A stretch of DNA of 64,000 bases, taken from NCBI RefSeq assembly GCF_028609805.1, contig NZ_CP063189.1:1922001-1986000 (forward strand), read 5' to 3'. The notes under the pieces are model-generated. The model searched no databases, was not told where the DNA came from, and saw nothing but the letters and a program-made list of their open reading frames with translations. This document shows positions 1 to 8,527 of this stretch, piece by piece. Origin of the DNA: Corynebacterium massiliense DSM 45435. GTDB taxonomy: Bacteria; Actinomycetota; Actinomycetes; Mycobacteriales; Mycobacteriaceae. Position 1 is the stretch's first letter. Every line of letters starts with the position of its first letter. Position numbers and translations under genes: made by a program.

Positions 1-435
1 CTGCACTCCCGCGTGGTCCGCTCCGATGTGGAGATTTTCACCGCGCTCGGCGCCGAGGTTGTCCTCGTCGCCCCGCCGACGCTGCTGCCGGTGGGCGTGG
101 AGAACTGGCCGGTAACCGTCTCCTACGACTTGGACGCAGAGCTGGCCACCGCGGACGCCGTCATGATGCTGCGCGTCCAGGAAGAGCGCATGAAGGGCGG
201 CTTCTTCCCGTCCGCGCGCGAGTACTCCGAGCTCTACGGCCTGTCGGAGGAGCGCTCCGCCAAGATGCGCGACGGTGCCATCGTCATGCACCCTGGCCCG
301 ATCATCCGCGGCAAGGAAATCGGCTTCAACGTCGCAGACGAAGAGAAGTCGACCATTCTCGAGCAGGTTGCCACCGGCGTCGAAGCACGCATGTCGGTGC
401 TCTACACCCTGCTGTCCACGGACGCTAACGACTAA
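1..435 (+). CDS. pyrB: Aspartate carbamoyltransferase, C-terminal part (5' end outside window)
   Basis: Catalytic subunit of aspartate transcarbamoylase, which condenses carbamoyl phosphate with aspartate in de novo pyrimidine synthesis. The frame is open from base 1, and the translation begins with LHSRV, the 'HSRV' signature that precedes the aspartate-binding half of ATCases. MRVQEERM, followed by 'MHPGPIIRG', is the conserved C-terminal aspartate-site region. Only about 144 residues are inside the window. The stop is TAA at 433-435 and pyrC starts 29 bases later, so the two are co-transcribed as in other corynebacterial pyr operons. Confidence 0.95.
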   Translation: MHSRVVRSDVEIFTALGAEVVLVAPPTLLPVGVENWPVTVSYDLDAELATADAVMMLRVQEERMKGGFFPSAREYSELYGLSEERSAKMRDGAIVMHPGPIIRGKEIGFNVADEEKSTILEQVATGVEARMSVLYTLLSTDAND

Positions 436-464
436 CCTGCCCCGGCTAGAAAGGACCTCTCATC

Positions 465-1790
465 ATGACGAACACTTCCTACCCGGCCACCGGCCAGACC
501 GCGCCTGCGGCACAGGGCACCCTGCTCATCAAGAACGTCCGCCCCTACGGCGAATCCGACCCGGTCAACGTCTTGGTGGAAGACGGCGTTATCAAGGACC
601 TGAACGCCGCCGCTGACGCCACCGCCGACCGCGACCTGGACGGCAAGGGCGGCGTCCTGCTGCCGGGCCTGGTGGACCTGCACGTCCACCTGCGCGAGCC
701 GGGCAACGAGGCCGCCGAGGACATCGCTTCCGGTTCCGCGGCCGCCGCCCGCGGCGGCTTCACCGCCGTCTTTGCGATGGCCAACAACGACCCGGTCACC
801 GACTCCCCCGCCACCGCGGAAAACATGTGGAACCGCGGCCAGGCGGTCGGCCTGTGCGACGTCCACCCGATCGGCTCCATCACCCAGGGCCTGGAGGGCA
901 AGAAGCTCACCGAGATGGGGCTTATGGCGCGCTCCGGCGCCAAGGTGCGCATGTTCTCCGACGACGGCAAGTGCGTTAACGACCCGCAGGTCATGCGCCG
1001 CGCCATCGAGTACGCCCGCGGCACTGACGTGCTACTCGCCCAGCACGCGGAGGACCACCGCCTCACCGAGGGCGCGACCGCCCACGAGGGCACCACCGCC
1101 GGCCGTCTGGGCCTGCGCGGCTGGCCGCGCACCGCCGAGGAGTCCGTCATCGCCCGCGACATCATGCTCGCGCGCGACTACCGCGGCCGCGTGCACTTTT
1201 GCCACGTCTCCTCCGAGGGTTCCCTGGAACTCATCCGCAGCGCGAAGGACAAGGACATCCCGGTCACGGCCGAGGTGACTCCGCACCACCTGCTGCTGGA
1301 CGATGAAGTGCTCAACACCTACAGCGCCCTCTACCGCGTCAACCCGCCGCTGCGCGAGAAGTCCGACGTGGAAAAGCTGCGCGCCGCCCTGTTGGACGGC
1401 ACCATCGACGTGGTGGCCACCGACCACGCCCCGCACACCGACGCCGACAAGGCCTGCGAGTTCGAGCTCGCCCGCCCGGGCATGCTGGGGCTGGAGACGT
1501 CGCTGGCTATCATCGCCAAGCTGTTCGTGGAGACCGGCGACGCTGACTGGCGCTGGGTCGCCCGCGTCATGTCGGAGCGCCCCGCGGAAATTGCCCGCAT
1601 CCCGGATCACGGCCGCCCGATTGCCGTGGGCGAGCCGGCCAACCTCACCGTCGTCAACGACAACGAGGACTGGGAAGTCAACGCGGACGAGCTGGCGTCC
1701 AAGGCGCGGAACACCCCGTACGCTGGCCACCGTTTCGGTGCCCGCGTCGCGGCCACCGTTCTGCGCGGAAACGTGACGCATAACACGTAA
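465..1790 (+). CDS. pyrC: Dihydroorotase
   Basis: Zinc amidohydrolase that cyclises N-carbamoylaspartate to dihydroorotate, the third step of pyrimidine synthesis. The 441-residue length fits the class I enzyme. Visible motifs are the metal-binding [10 protein letters not shown] near residues 71-80, 'HAED' in the middle and 'TDHAPH' near residues 318-323. The ATG at 465 follows an AAAGGA ribosome site. It lies downstream of pyrB. In many corynebacteria carA/carB follow pyrC; here a terminator and then arginine-catabolism genes follow, so the pyr operon appears to end early. Confidence 0.95.
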   Translation: MTNTSYPATGQTAPAAQGTLLIKNVRPYGESDPVNVLVEDGVIKDLNAAADATADRDLDGKGGVLLPGLVDLHVHLREPGNEAAEDIASGSAAAARGGFTAVFAMANNDPVTDSPATAENMWNRGQAVGLCDVHPIGSITQGLEGKKLTEMGLMARSGAKVRMFSDDGKCVNDPQVMRRAIEYARGTDVLLAQHAEDHRLTEGATAHEGTTAGRLGLRGWPRTAEESVIARDIMLARDYRGRVHFCHVSSEGSLELIRSAKDKDIPVTAEVTPHHLLLDDEVLNTYSALYRVNPPLREKSDVEKLRAALLDGTIDVVATDHAPHTDADKACEFELARPGMLGLETSLAIIAKLFVETGDADWRWVARVMSERPAEIARIPDHGRPIAVGEPANLTVVNDNEDWEVNADELASKARNTPYAGHRFGARVAATVLRGNVTHNT

Positions 1791-1817
1791 ACTCCGCACC
1801 GCCTAAATAAGCGAAAC

Positions 1818-1862
1818 TGGCCCTGCTCAACTGGGTAAAACCGGTCGGGTGGGGCCATTTCT
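1818..1862 (+). terminator. Likely terminator of the pyr operon
   Basis: Imperfect hairpin with TGGCCC (1818-1823) pairing with GGGCCA (1852-1857), followed by a short T tract. It is 28 bases past the pyrC stop. The long loop makes this a moderate call. Confidence 0.5.
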
Positions 1863-2092
1863 CTGCACTATGTGATTTCCGGGGTGAGCGCTAAACTGGA
1901 CAGTGGTTTCTTAGAGAAATCACTTCCGGTTATAAGGGCAGTGCCAGCCGTATCTATTGGGCTTTCACAGCTGCCTATTAACCGCGGGGAGAATCTCACC
2001 GAGTCGTGTAATTCTTGCTCGCTGAATATGCCACGCACGCACACCCCTCGGCGCCGCCTCCCCGGATAGCAGCACGACACGAAGGAGCCTTC
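1863..2092 (+). promoter_or_regulatory. Upstream region of the YfcC-family transporter
   Basis: About 230 bases without a convincing gene. It must hold the promoter of the transporter gene. The only site I can place is the ribosome site GAAGGAG at 2081-2087, six bases before the ATG at 2093. Small overlapping reading frames here have no ribosome site or recognisable product. Confidence 0.4.
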
Positions 2093-3793
2093 ATGACTGA
2101 CGAAGTCTCGCGGCCATCGTCCGGCCCCGGCCAGAATCCCGAAGAGGAACGCGTCTTACACTCCGATACCGCCACCTCGACCAAGGTGCGGAAAGACGAG
2201 GAGGTAAAGCCGGAGGCTGAGGCGGACACCACCGCCGCCGAGAACTCGACGGGGAAGAAGAAAAAGCGCAAGGGCCTCAACGTCCCGAGCGCGTTTACCA
2301 TTCTGTTCTTCCTCACCTTGCTCGCCGCGATCGCCACCTGGATCATCCCGTCCGGTGCGTACGCCAAGGTTGGCTACGAGGGCGGCAACATGGTGCTCAC
2401 CCACCCGAACGGTGACACCGAGGAGCTACCGGCTACCCAGGACACCCTGTCGGACCTGGGCATGGACCTGCCGATTGACCAGTTCACCTCGGGCAACATC
2501 ACCGACGCGGTGTCGGTGCCGAACTCGTACGAGTCCCTGCCCAAGAACCCGGCGGGCATTGCCGACATCCCGGTCGCGATGGTCAACGGCACCATCGAAG
2601 CCGTCGACATCATGGTCTTCATCCTGGTCCTCGGCGGTCTTATCGGCGTTGTCCGCGCCACCGGCGCGTTCGAGTCCGGCCTGCTGGCGCTGACCAAGAA
2701 GACGAAGGGCCACGAGTTCGCTCTGGTCTTCCTGGTGTCGATCTTTATGGTCCTGGGCGGCTCGCTCTGCGGCCTGGAGGAGGAGGCCGTCGCCTTCTAC
2801 CCCATCCTGGTGCCCATCTTCCTGGCCATGGGCTACGACTCAATGATCTGTGTGGGTGCCATCTTCCTCGCGGGTTCGATGGGCTCGGCGTTCTCGACCA
2901 TTAACCCGTTCTCCGTGGTGATCGCGTCGAATGCGGCAGGCACCACGTTCACCGAGGGCCTCTGGTGGCGTATCGGCGGCGCCATCTTCGCTGCCGCCGT
3001 GGTCATCGGCTACCTCTACTGGTACTCCCAGAAGATCAAGAAGGACCCGACTGCCTCCTACTCCTACGAGGACAAGGAGAAGTTTGAAAAGCAGTGGTCC
3101 ATGGCGTCCTCGCAGGAAGACATCCCGCCGTTCACGCTGACGCGCAAGATCATCCTGACGCTATTCGTGCTCGCGTTCCCGACGATGGTGTGGGGCGTTA
3201 TGGCCCAGGGCTGGTGGTTCCCGGCCATGGCCGCGATGTTCCTGACCATCGCCATCGTCATCATGGTCCTGGTGCTGTTCAGCAAGGACAACAAGCTGGA
3301 TGAAAAGCAGCTCACCGACGCTTTTGTCGAAGGCGCGTCCAGCCTGGTCGGCGTCTCGCTGATCATCGGCCTGGCCCGCGGCATCAACATCATCATGAAC
3401 GATGGTCTGATTTCGGACACGATGCTCAACGCCTCGACCAATCTGGTTTCCGGCATGAGCGGCCCGCTGTTCATCCTCATCATGCTGGTCATCTTCTTCC
3501 TGCTGGGCTTCGTGGTTCCGTCCTCGTCCGGCCTGGCCGTGCTGGCGATGCCGATCATGGCCCCGCTTGCCGATGCCGTGGACATCCCGCGCTGGATCAT
3601 CGTCTGCGCTTACCAGTGGGGTCAGTACTCCATGCTGTTCCTCGCCCCGACCGGCCTGATCATGGCCACGCTGGCGATGCTGAACATGAAGTTCCAACAC
3701 TGGGTGCGCTTCGTCTGGCCGATGGTGGTCTTCCTGTTCGTCTTCGGCGGCATCCTGCTGGTGACCCAGGTGCTTATCTACGGCGGCGCATAA
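2093..3793 (+). CDS. YfcC-family membrane transporter (candidate arginine/ornithine carrier)
   Basis: Large integral membrane protein of the YfcC / C4-dicarboxylate anaerobic carrier superfamily. The start is ATG 2093, preceded by GAAGGAG; an in-frame upstream start at 2015 lacks a ribosome site. The product is 566 aa with a charged, disordered N-terminus of about 60 residues ending in a run of lysines, then about 11-12 hydrophobic segments. Family features include 'GGSLCGLEEEAVAFYP' and 'VVPSSSGLAVLAMP'. YfcC-like proteins are often found with arginine deiminase genes, and arcB/arcC follow here. An arginine/ornithine or related amino-acid exchange role is therefore inferred, not shown. Confidence 0.8.
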   Translation: MTDEVSRPSSGPGQNPEEERVLHSDTATSTKVRKDEEVKPEAEADTTAAENSTGKKKKRKGLNVPSAFTILFFLTLLAAIATWIIPSGAYAKVGYEGGNMVLTHPNGDTEELPATQDTLSDLGMDLPIDQFTSGNITDAVSVPNSYESLPKNPAGIADIPVAMVNGTIEAVDIMVFILVLGGLIGVVRATGAFESGLLALTKKTKGHEFALVFLVSIFMVLGGSLCGLEEEAVAFYPILVPIFLAMGYDSMICVGAIFLAGSMGSAFSTINPFSVVIASNAAGTTFTEGLWWRIGGAIFAAAVVIGYLYWYSQKIKKDPTASYSYEDKEKFEKQWSMASSQEDIPPFTLTRKIILTLFVLAFPTMVWGVMAQGWWFPAMAAMFLTIAIVIMVLVLFSKDNKLDEKQLTDAFVEGASSLVGVSLIIGLARGINIIMNDGLISDTMLNASTNLVSGMSGPLFILIMLVIFFLLGFVVPSSSGLAVLAMPIMAPLADAVDIPRWIIVCAYQWGQYSMLFLAPTGLIMATLAMLNMKFQHWVRFVWPMVVFLFVFGGILLVTQVLIYGGA

Positions 3794-3815
3794 GATATAC
3801 CCCGCTCAAACGTCA

Positions 3816-3856
3816 GGTCCCTCCGTGAATGTCCACGGAGGGACCTTGTCGTTTCT
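3816..3856 (+). terminator. Rho-independent terminator after the YfcC-family gene
   Basis: Perfect 12-bp stem, GGTCCCTCCGTG (3816-3827) with CACGGAGGGACC (3834-3845), a six-base loop and a T-rich tail. It separates the transporter from arcB, so arcB needs its own promoter. Confidence 0.85.
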
Positions 3857-3886
3857 CTGGCAGTGCGCACGCCGGCCGGCCACTCC

Positions 3887-3937
3887 CCCTGCCCGCCGAC
3901 ATGCCCTGCCCGCCGACATGCCCTGTCCGCCCACGCG
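3887..3937 (+). repeat. Short 17-bp tandem repeat
   Basis: Two identical 17-bp units, CCCTGCCCGCCGACATG, at 3887-3903 and 3904-3920, followed by a degenerate third copy (3921-3937). It lies in the non-coding gap between the transporter terminator and the arcB leader. There are too few units, and no spacers, for a CRISPR array. Confidence 0.7.
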
Positions 3938-4044
3938 CCTTGTACGCCCGCACGCCTTGTGCGCCCGTTACGCGCGTCCGCTTGGTTTATACCCAGATTC
4001 GATTAACTGGACACAATTTAAACGTTAATAGCTAAAATCGCGAC

Positions 4045-4406
4045 TGCATAATTCTACCCCTCCACGGTGCGAAGATCGCCCGTTTTGGAAGCTTTTTATG
4101 GGTGATAAAAGCCATAACAATCAACCACACGGACCGCTACAGCGCTGGTTGCAACTTATTCAACCACCAACTGAACGGAGGAAACGGCACGCCAAAACGA
4201 CCACTTATTACCTATCCGACTTTCGGATGATGTACTGTATTTTTTGCATTATTGCGTAAGTTTGAGAATGGATCGGCGGGGCTGCATTTTCGTCCTCGAG
4301 GCGTAAACTCATAGGCGGAATCGGAGAGATTCCGTCTCGGTTTTATCCGAGATTGTTCGACCCAACCCGTTGGGTTGGAACCCGACTTCTAGAAGGAGAA
4401 GATCCC
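4045..4406 (+). promoter_or_regulatory. Promoter and structured 5' leader of arcB
   Basis: The 613-base gap upstream of arcB becomes A+T-rich after about 4000. A palindrome ATCCGA-CTT-TCGGAT lies at 4214-4228. Three perfect stem-loops then follow in series: CGGAATC/GATTCCG (4316-4334, 5-base loop), TCTCGG/CCGAGA (4335-4352, 6-base loop) and CCAACCC/GGGTTGG (4362-4378, 3-base loop). The palindrome CTTCTAGAAG (4387-4396) then overlaps the ribosome site AGAAGGAG. Such serial structure suggests a cis-acting leader RNA or a protein-binding leader. I do not recognise it as a known riboswitch class. No reliable -35/-10 pair can be assigned. Confidence 0.5.
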
Positions 4407-5402
4407 ATGCCTGTTAGCCTGAGCGGCCGTCACTTCCTGAAGCTCCTCGACTACACCCCGGAAGAGATCCGTTACCTGATCAAGCTCTCCAAGGAATTCA
4501 AGAACCTGAAGCTGACGGGTACCCCGCACCGCTACCTCGAGGGCAAGAACATCGTTCTCCTCTTCGAGAAGACCTCCACCCGTACCCGCTGCGCCTTCGA
4601 GGTCGCCGGTATGGACCTCGGCATGGGCGTCACCTACCTCGATCCGGGCAGCTCCCAGATGGGCAAGAAGGAGTCCATCGAGGACACCGCTCGCGTCCTG
4701 GGCCGTATGTACGACGGCATCGAGTACCGCGGCTTCGCCCAGGAGATTGTCGAGGATCTGGCTGCTAACGCCGGCGTCCCGGTCTGGAACGGTCTGACCA
4801 CCGAGTTCCACCCGACCCAGATGATCGCCGACATGCTCACCATCGAGGAGAACTTCCCGCAGGGTCTGAAGGGCCTGAAGTTCGTCTTCATGGGCGATGC
4901 TCAGAACAACGTCGCAAACTCCCTCATGGTTGTGTGCGCCAAGCTGGGCATGCACTTCGTTGCGTGCGGCCCGCAGGAGCAGATGCCGAAGGACGACCTG
5001 GTGTCCGAGGCAAAGCGCATCGCCGAGGAGACCGGCGGCTCCGTCACCCTGACCGAGGACGTCGACGAGGCTGCCAAGGACGCCCACGTCATCTACACCG
5101 ACATCTGGGTTTCCATGGGCGAGCCGGACGACATCTGGGAGTCCCGCATCAAGCTCCTCGAGCCGTACCGCGTCACCCAGGAAGTCATGGACAAGGCCGA
5201 CGACGACGCCATCTTCATGCACTGCCTGCCGTCCTTCCACGACACCAAGACCACCATCGGCAAGGACATCTCCGAGAAGTTCGGCGTCTCCGAGATGGAG
5301 GTCACCGACGACGTCTTCGAGTCCACGAAGTCCAAGGTCTTCGACGAGGCCGAGAACCGCATGCACACCATCAAGGCTGTCATGTACGCCACCCTGTCCT
5401 AG
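4407..5402 (+). CDS. arcB: Ornithine carbamoyltransferase (catabolic)
   Basis: Interconverts citrulline plus phosphate with ornithine plus carbamoyl phosphate; here probably the phosphorolytic direction of the arginine deiminase pathway. The start ATG 4407 follows AGAAGGAG, giving 331 aa; an in-frame start at 4353 would begin inside the leader hairpins. The carbamoyl-phosphate loop STRTR is at residues 57-61. 'DPGSSQMGKKES' and the ornithine-binding 'MHCLPSFHD' near the C-terminus are the standard OTC motifs. A terminator-like hairpin separates it from arcC. The catabolic role is inferred from linkage to arcC and arcA. Confidence 0.93.
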   Translation: MPVSLSGRHFLKLLDYTPEEIRYLIKLSKEFKNLKLTGTPHRYLEGKNIVLLFEKTSTRTRCAFEVAGMDLGMGVTYLDPGSSQMGKKESIEDTARVLGRMYDGIEYRGFAQEIVEDLAANAGVPVWNGLTTEFHPTQMIADMLTIEENFPQGLKGLKFVFMGDAQNNVANSLMVVCAKLGMHFVACGPQEQMPKDDLVSEAKRIAEETGGSVTLTEDVDEAAKDAHVIYTDIWVSMGEPDDIWESRIKLLEPYRVTQEVMDKADDDAIFMHCLPSFHDTKTTIGKDISEKFGVSEMEVTDDVFESTKSKVFDEAENRMHTIKAVMYATLS

Positions 5403-5423
5403 TTCCTAAGGACACCTTCAACT

Positions 5424-5463
5424 AAAAGGGGCGGGCATAGGTTGACGCCTCGCCCCTTTTTCC
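5424..5463 (+). terminator. Terminator or attenuator between arcB and arcC
   Basis: Perfect 10-bp stem AAAAGGGGCG (5424-5433) with CGCCCCTTTT (5451-5460), with the T run built into the stem. arcC starts 66 bases later. A second small stem, GGGGAA/TTCCCC (5475-5492), lies just before the arcC ribosome site, so expression of the two genes may be uncoupled. Confidence 0.8.
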
Positions 5464-5528
5464 TTCTCCATTCTGGGGAACTCCTGTTCCCCGGCTATCT
5501 TTAAAGCACGAGGAAGTGTGAATTTTCG

Positions 5529-6470
5529 ATGGCTGACACCAAACGTATTGTTGTCGCTCTCGGCGGCAACGCCCTAGGTAAGACCCCCGAAGAGCAGCTC
5601 CAGCTCATCAAAGACACCGCCGTCTCCCTGGTCAACATGATCGAGGCTGGCCACGAGGTCATGATCACCCACGGCAACGGTCCGCAGGTGGGCATGATCA
5701 AGGTCGCTACCGACGAGGCAGCCAAGAATGGTTCCTCTCCGACCATTCCGTTCGCCGAGTGTGGCGCAATGTCTCAGGGCTACATCGGCTACCACCTCGC
5801 ACAGGCGCTCGACAACGAGCTGAACAAGCGCAAGATCGACCGCGAGGTCTCCTCGATTGTCACCCAGACCGTCGTCGACGAGAAGGACCCGGCATTCGAG
5901 AACCCGACCAAGCCGGTCGGCGCGATGCTCACCAAGGAAGAGGCCGACAAGGCTGCCGCAGAAACCGGCAACAAGTACGTTGAGGATTCCGGCCGCGGCT
6001 GGCGCTGGGTTGTTGCGTCCCCGCGCCCGACCCGCGTCGTGGAGAGCAAGGTCATTGACTCCCTGATGAAGGACAACATCGTCGTCATCGCTTCCGGCGG
6101 CGGCGGCATCCCGGTTGTCGAGCGCGAGGACGGCCTGAGCGGCGTCCCGGCGGTCATCGATAAGGATCTCTCCGCTTCCCTGCTGGCCCGCCAGATCGAT
6201 GCAGACCAGCTGGTCATCCTCACCGCGGTGGAAAACATCGCCGTGAACTTCAACAAGCCGGATGAAAAGCAGCTGGACGAGGTCACCGTCGAAGAGATGC
6301 GCAAGCACGCCGACGATGGCCAGTTCGCCCCCGGCTCGATGCTCCCGAAGGTCGAGGCCTGCCTGGAGTTCGTCGAGTCTGGCGATGCCCGCTCCGCCAT
6401 CGTCACCTCCCTGGAGAAGGCTGGCGAGGCTCTCGATGGCAAGGCTGGCACCCACATCGTGAACAAGTAG
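5529..6470 (+). CDS. arcC: Carbamate kinase
   Basis: Transfers the phosphate of carbamoyl phosphate to ADP, the ATP-yielding last step of the arginine deiminase pathway. The 313-residue length is typical. ALGGNALG (near residues 10-17) and 'THGNGPQVG' (about 45-53) are the glycine-rich phosphate-binding loops; 'IASGGGGIPV' and 'DKDLSASLLA' are further family signatures. The start ATG 5529 has a weak GAGGAAG site about 9 bases upstream. It follows arcB behind a terminator-like hairpin. Confidence 0.95.
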   Translation: MADTKRIVVALGGNALGKTPEEQLQLIKDTAVSLVNMIEAGHEVMITHGNGPQVGMIKVATDEAAKNGSSPTIPFAECGAMSQGYIGYHLAQALDNELNKRKIDREVSSIVTQTVVDEKDPAFENPTKPVGAMLTKEEADKAAAETGNKYVEDSGRGWRWVVASPRPTRVVESKVIDSLMKDNIVVIASGGGGIPVVEREDGLSGVPAVIDKDLSASLLARQIDADQLVILTAVENIAVNFNKPDEKQLDEVTVEEMRKHADDGQFAPGSMLPKVEACLEFVESGDARSAIVTSLEKAGEALDGKAGTHIVNK

Positions 6471-6510
6471 CCAGCGGTTAGCGCGGCCGGCTCGGCCGCT
6501 CCTAACGCCA

Positions 6511-6550
6511 AAAGCTCCCGCTCCTTTCAAAGGACGCGGGAGCTTTGTCG
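6511..6550 (+). terminator. Terminator after arcC
   Basis: Perfect 11-bp stem AAAGCTCCCGC (6511-6521) with GCGGGAGCTTT (6536-6546). A GC-rich inverted repeat (about 6477-6506) immediately precedes it. Confidence 0.8.
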
Positions 6551-6622
6551 ATCTCAGAGCGGACGCTTCAGCGACCAACCGCTACACCCAACCGCTGCAA
6601 TCAACAGCCGGCGGAAACCCGC

Positions 6623-6694
6623 TGCGCACGTTTTTGGATCTTAAGGGGTAGTTTCGTCGACGTTTTGCCGTCTTATGATCCGAAAACGTGCGCA
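6623..6694. repeat. Long inverted repeat between convergent arcC and lysS
   Basis: TGCGCACGTTTTTGGATC (6623-6640) is the reverse complement, with one mismatch, of GATCCGAAAACGTGCGCA (6677-6694); the spacer is 36 bases. It sits between the arcC terminator and the lysS stop. It could act as a large stem-loop for lysS transcripts or be a remnant repeat element; neither is established. Confidence 0.7.
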
Positions 6695-6764
6695 CGGGGA
6701 GCAGGCCGGCGCGGGAAAGCAGAACGGAAGCAAAACGGCGCCGAGCCGCGCCGTCGGTATGCTT

Positions 6765-8363
6765 TTACGCCTCCGGCTTCACAATCGGGAAGAGCACCGT
6801 CTCGCGGATGCCCAGACCGGTCAGGGCCATCAGCAGGCGGTCGATGCCCATGCCGGTGCCGGACGTCGGCGGCATGCCCTGCTCCATGGAGGCGAGGAAG
6901 TCCTCGTCGAGCACCATGGCTTCGTCGTCACCGCCGGCGGCCAGGCGCGCCTGGTCCTCAAAGCGCTCGCGCTGGACCACCGGGTCCACCAGCTCAGAGT
7001 AGCCGGTGGCGAGCTCGAAGCCGCGGACGTAGAGGTCCCACTTCTCGGTCACACCCGGCTGGGAGCGGTGGCTGCGCACCAGCGGGGAGGTCTCCACCGG
7101 GAAGTTCTTCACAAAGATGGGACCTTCCAGCTGGTCCTCGCAGAGGACCTCCCAGATTTCCTCGACCAACTTGCCGTGGCCCCAGCCGCCGTTTTCGGGG
7201 ACGTCGAGACCGATGACATCGGCAAGCTGCTTCAGCTCCTCCACCGAGGACTCGATGGTGACCTCGGGCTGGCCCGGGAACTTGCGCTGCAGCGCCTCAT
7301 TGAGGGAGGGGTACATCTCGATTTCCGGCCAAGACTCCCCGCCGAAGTCGTACCCGGTGCCGTCCGCGAGCGTGACCTTGTGGGAGCCGAAGACCTCCTG
7401 GGCCACGGACTGGATGCCCTCGCGGATGAGGCGCGCGCCGGTCTCGTAGTCGCCCCATGCCTGGTAGGTCTCCAGCATGGCGAACTCCGGCGAGTGCGAC
7501 TTGTCGATGCCCTCGTTGCGGAAGTTGCGGTTGATCTCGAAGACGCGGTCGATGCCGCCCACCACGGCGCGCTTGAGGAAGAGCTCCGGCGCGATGCGCA
7601 GGTAGAGGTCGATGTCCAGCGCGTTGGAGTGGGTGACAAACGGACGCGCCGCGGCGCCGCCGTGAAGGGTCTGGAGCATCGGGGTCTCGATCTCCACGAA
7701 CTCGTTGCCCTCCAGGTAGTTGCGCAGCGCGCGCAGGACCTTCACGCGGGTCATGGCGTTCTTGCGGGCCTCTTCGCGCATGATGAGGTCGTTGTAGCGC
7801 TGGCGGACGCGGGTGTCTTCTGCCATCTCCGCAAACGAGACCGGCAGCGGGCGCAGCGACTTCGACGCCATGGTCCACTCGCGGGCCATGACGGACAGCT
7901 CGCCGCGGCGGGAAGCGACGACCTTGCCGCTCACCGAGATGAAGTCACCCAGGTCTACGTCGGACTTCCACGCCGCGAGGCGCTCCTCGCCCACCTCGGC
8001 GAGCGAGAGCATCGCCTGCATCTGGGTGCCGTCGCCGTCCTGCAGGGTGGCGAAGCAGAGCTTGCCGGTGTTGCGCATAAAGATAAGGCGGCCGGCGATA
8101 GCCACCTCGTCCTCGGTCTCCTGCCCGGGCTCCAGGTAGGTGACGTGTACATCCTGCTGGGCGGAGGCAGCGGCCTCGCCGTCTTGGTCCGCGTCCTGCT
8201 GCACCACCGCGTACTTGGCGCGCAGGTCAGCCAGGGAGATGGTGCGATCCACGCTCACCGGGTACGGGTCGGCGCCGGATTCGAGAAGCCGGGCACGCTT
8301 CTCGCGGCGGATGCGCAGCTGCTCGGGGATGTCGTTTGCTTCGGTGTTCTTCTGGTTGCTCAC
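6765..8363 (-). CDS. lysS: Lysyl-tRNA synthetase, class II
   Basis: Charges tRNA-Lys with lysine. The frame starting at GTG 8363 gives about 532 aa beginning VSNQKN, as expected for corynebacterial LysS. An in-frame ATG at 8456 would add 31 residues with no family character. An N-terminal OB-fold anticodon-binding region ('[20 protein letters not shown]') is followed by the class II core: motif 2 '[14 protein letters not shown]' and motif 3 '[14 protein letters not shown]' near the C-terminus. It is transcribed convergently with arcC and divergently from phoX. The ribosome site at the GTG is weak, so the exact start is less sure than the function. Confidence 0.93.
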   Translation of the reverse strand: MSNQKNTEANDIPEQLRIRREKRARLLESGADPYPVSVDRTISLADLRAKYAVVQQDADQDGEAAASAQQDVHVTYLEPGQETEDEVAIAGRLIFMRNTGKLCFATLQDGDGTQMQAMLSLAEVGEERLAAWKSDVDLGDFISVSGKVVASRRGELSVMAREWTMASKSLRPLPVSFAEMAEDTRVRQRYNDLIMREEARKNAMTRVKVLRALRNYLEGNEFVEIETPMLQTLHGGAAARPFVTHSNALDIDLYLRIAPELFLKRAVVGGIDRVFEINRNFRNEGIDKSHSPEFAMLETYQAWGDYETGARLIREGIQSVAQEVFGSHKVTLADGTGYDFGGESWPEIEMYPSLNEALQRKFPGQPEVTIESSVEELKQLADVIGLDVPENGGWGHGKLVEEIWEVLCEDQLEGPIFVKNFPVETSPLVRSHRSQPGVTEKWDLYVRGFELATGYSELVDPVVQRERFEDQARLAAGGDDEAMVLDEDFLASMEQGMPPTSGTGMGIDRLLMALTGLGIRETVLFPIVKPEA

Positions 8364-8428
8364 GTTAGCCAAGGTTAGCGCACGGAAAAGTGGCACGGAA
8401 AAGGGCGCCACAATCAGAAAACGATAAT

Positions 8429-8483
8429 GTTTTTCATTAGTTAACCTCAGCGACACCCTGGCGCCACCCGCACGCCTTAATGT
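8429..8483 (+). promoter_or_regulatory. PHO-box-like 11-bp direct repeats upstream of phoX
   Basis: Successive 11-mers GTTAACCTCAG (8440-8450), CGACACCCTGG (8451-8461) and CGCCACCCGCA (8462-8472) share a G/C-N-N-A/C-ACC core in register. This matches the 11-nt-spaced direct-repeat layout of actinobacterial PhoP/PhoR sites (GTTCACC-type units in Streptomyces). The same pattern precedes the second phosphatase at 10726-10769. Binding is inferred, not shown. Confidence 0.5.
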
Positions 8484-8527
8484 CCCGCATGCAAGATTTT
8501 ATTCACCGTATTTGGAGCTAAAACACA

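Noticed and set aside
1869..1884. GlxR/Crp-type site near TGTGATTTCCGG
   Set aside because: The second half-site does not match TCACA.
3887..3937. CRISPR-like repeats
   Set aside because: Units are contiguous without spacers, and there are only two to three copies; no cas genes. No CRISPR array is present in the window.
6675..8378. 567-codon plus-strand frame over lysS
   Set aside because: Antisense of lysS; no recognisable product.
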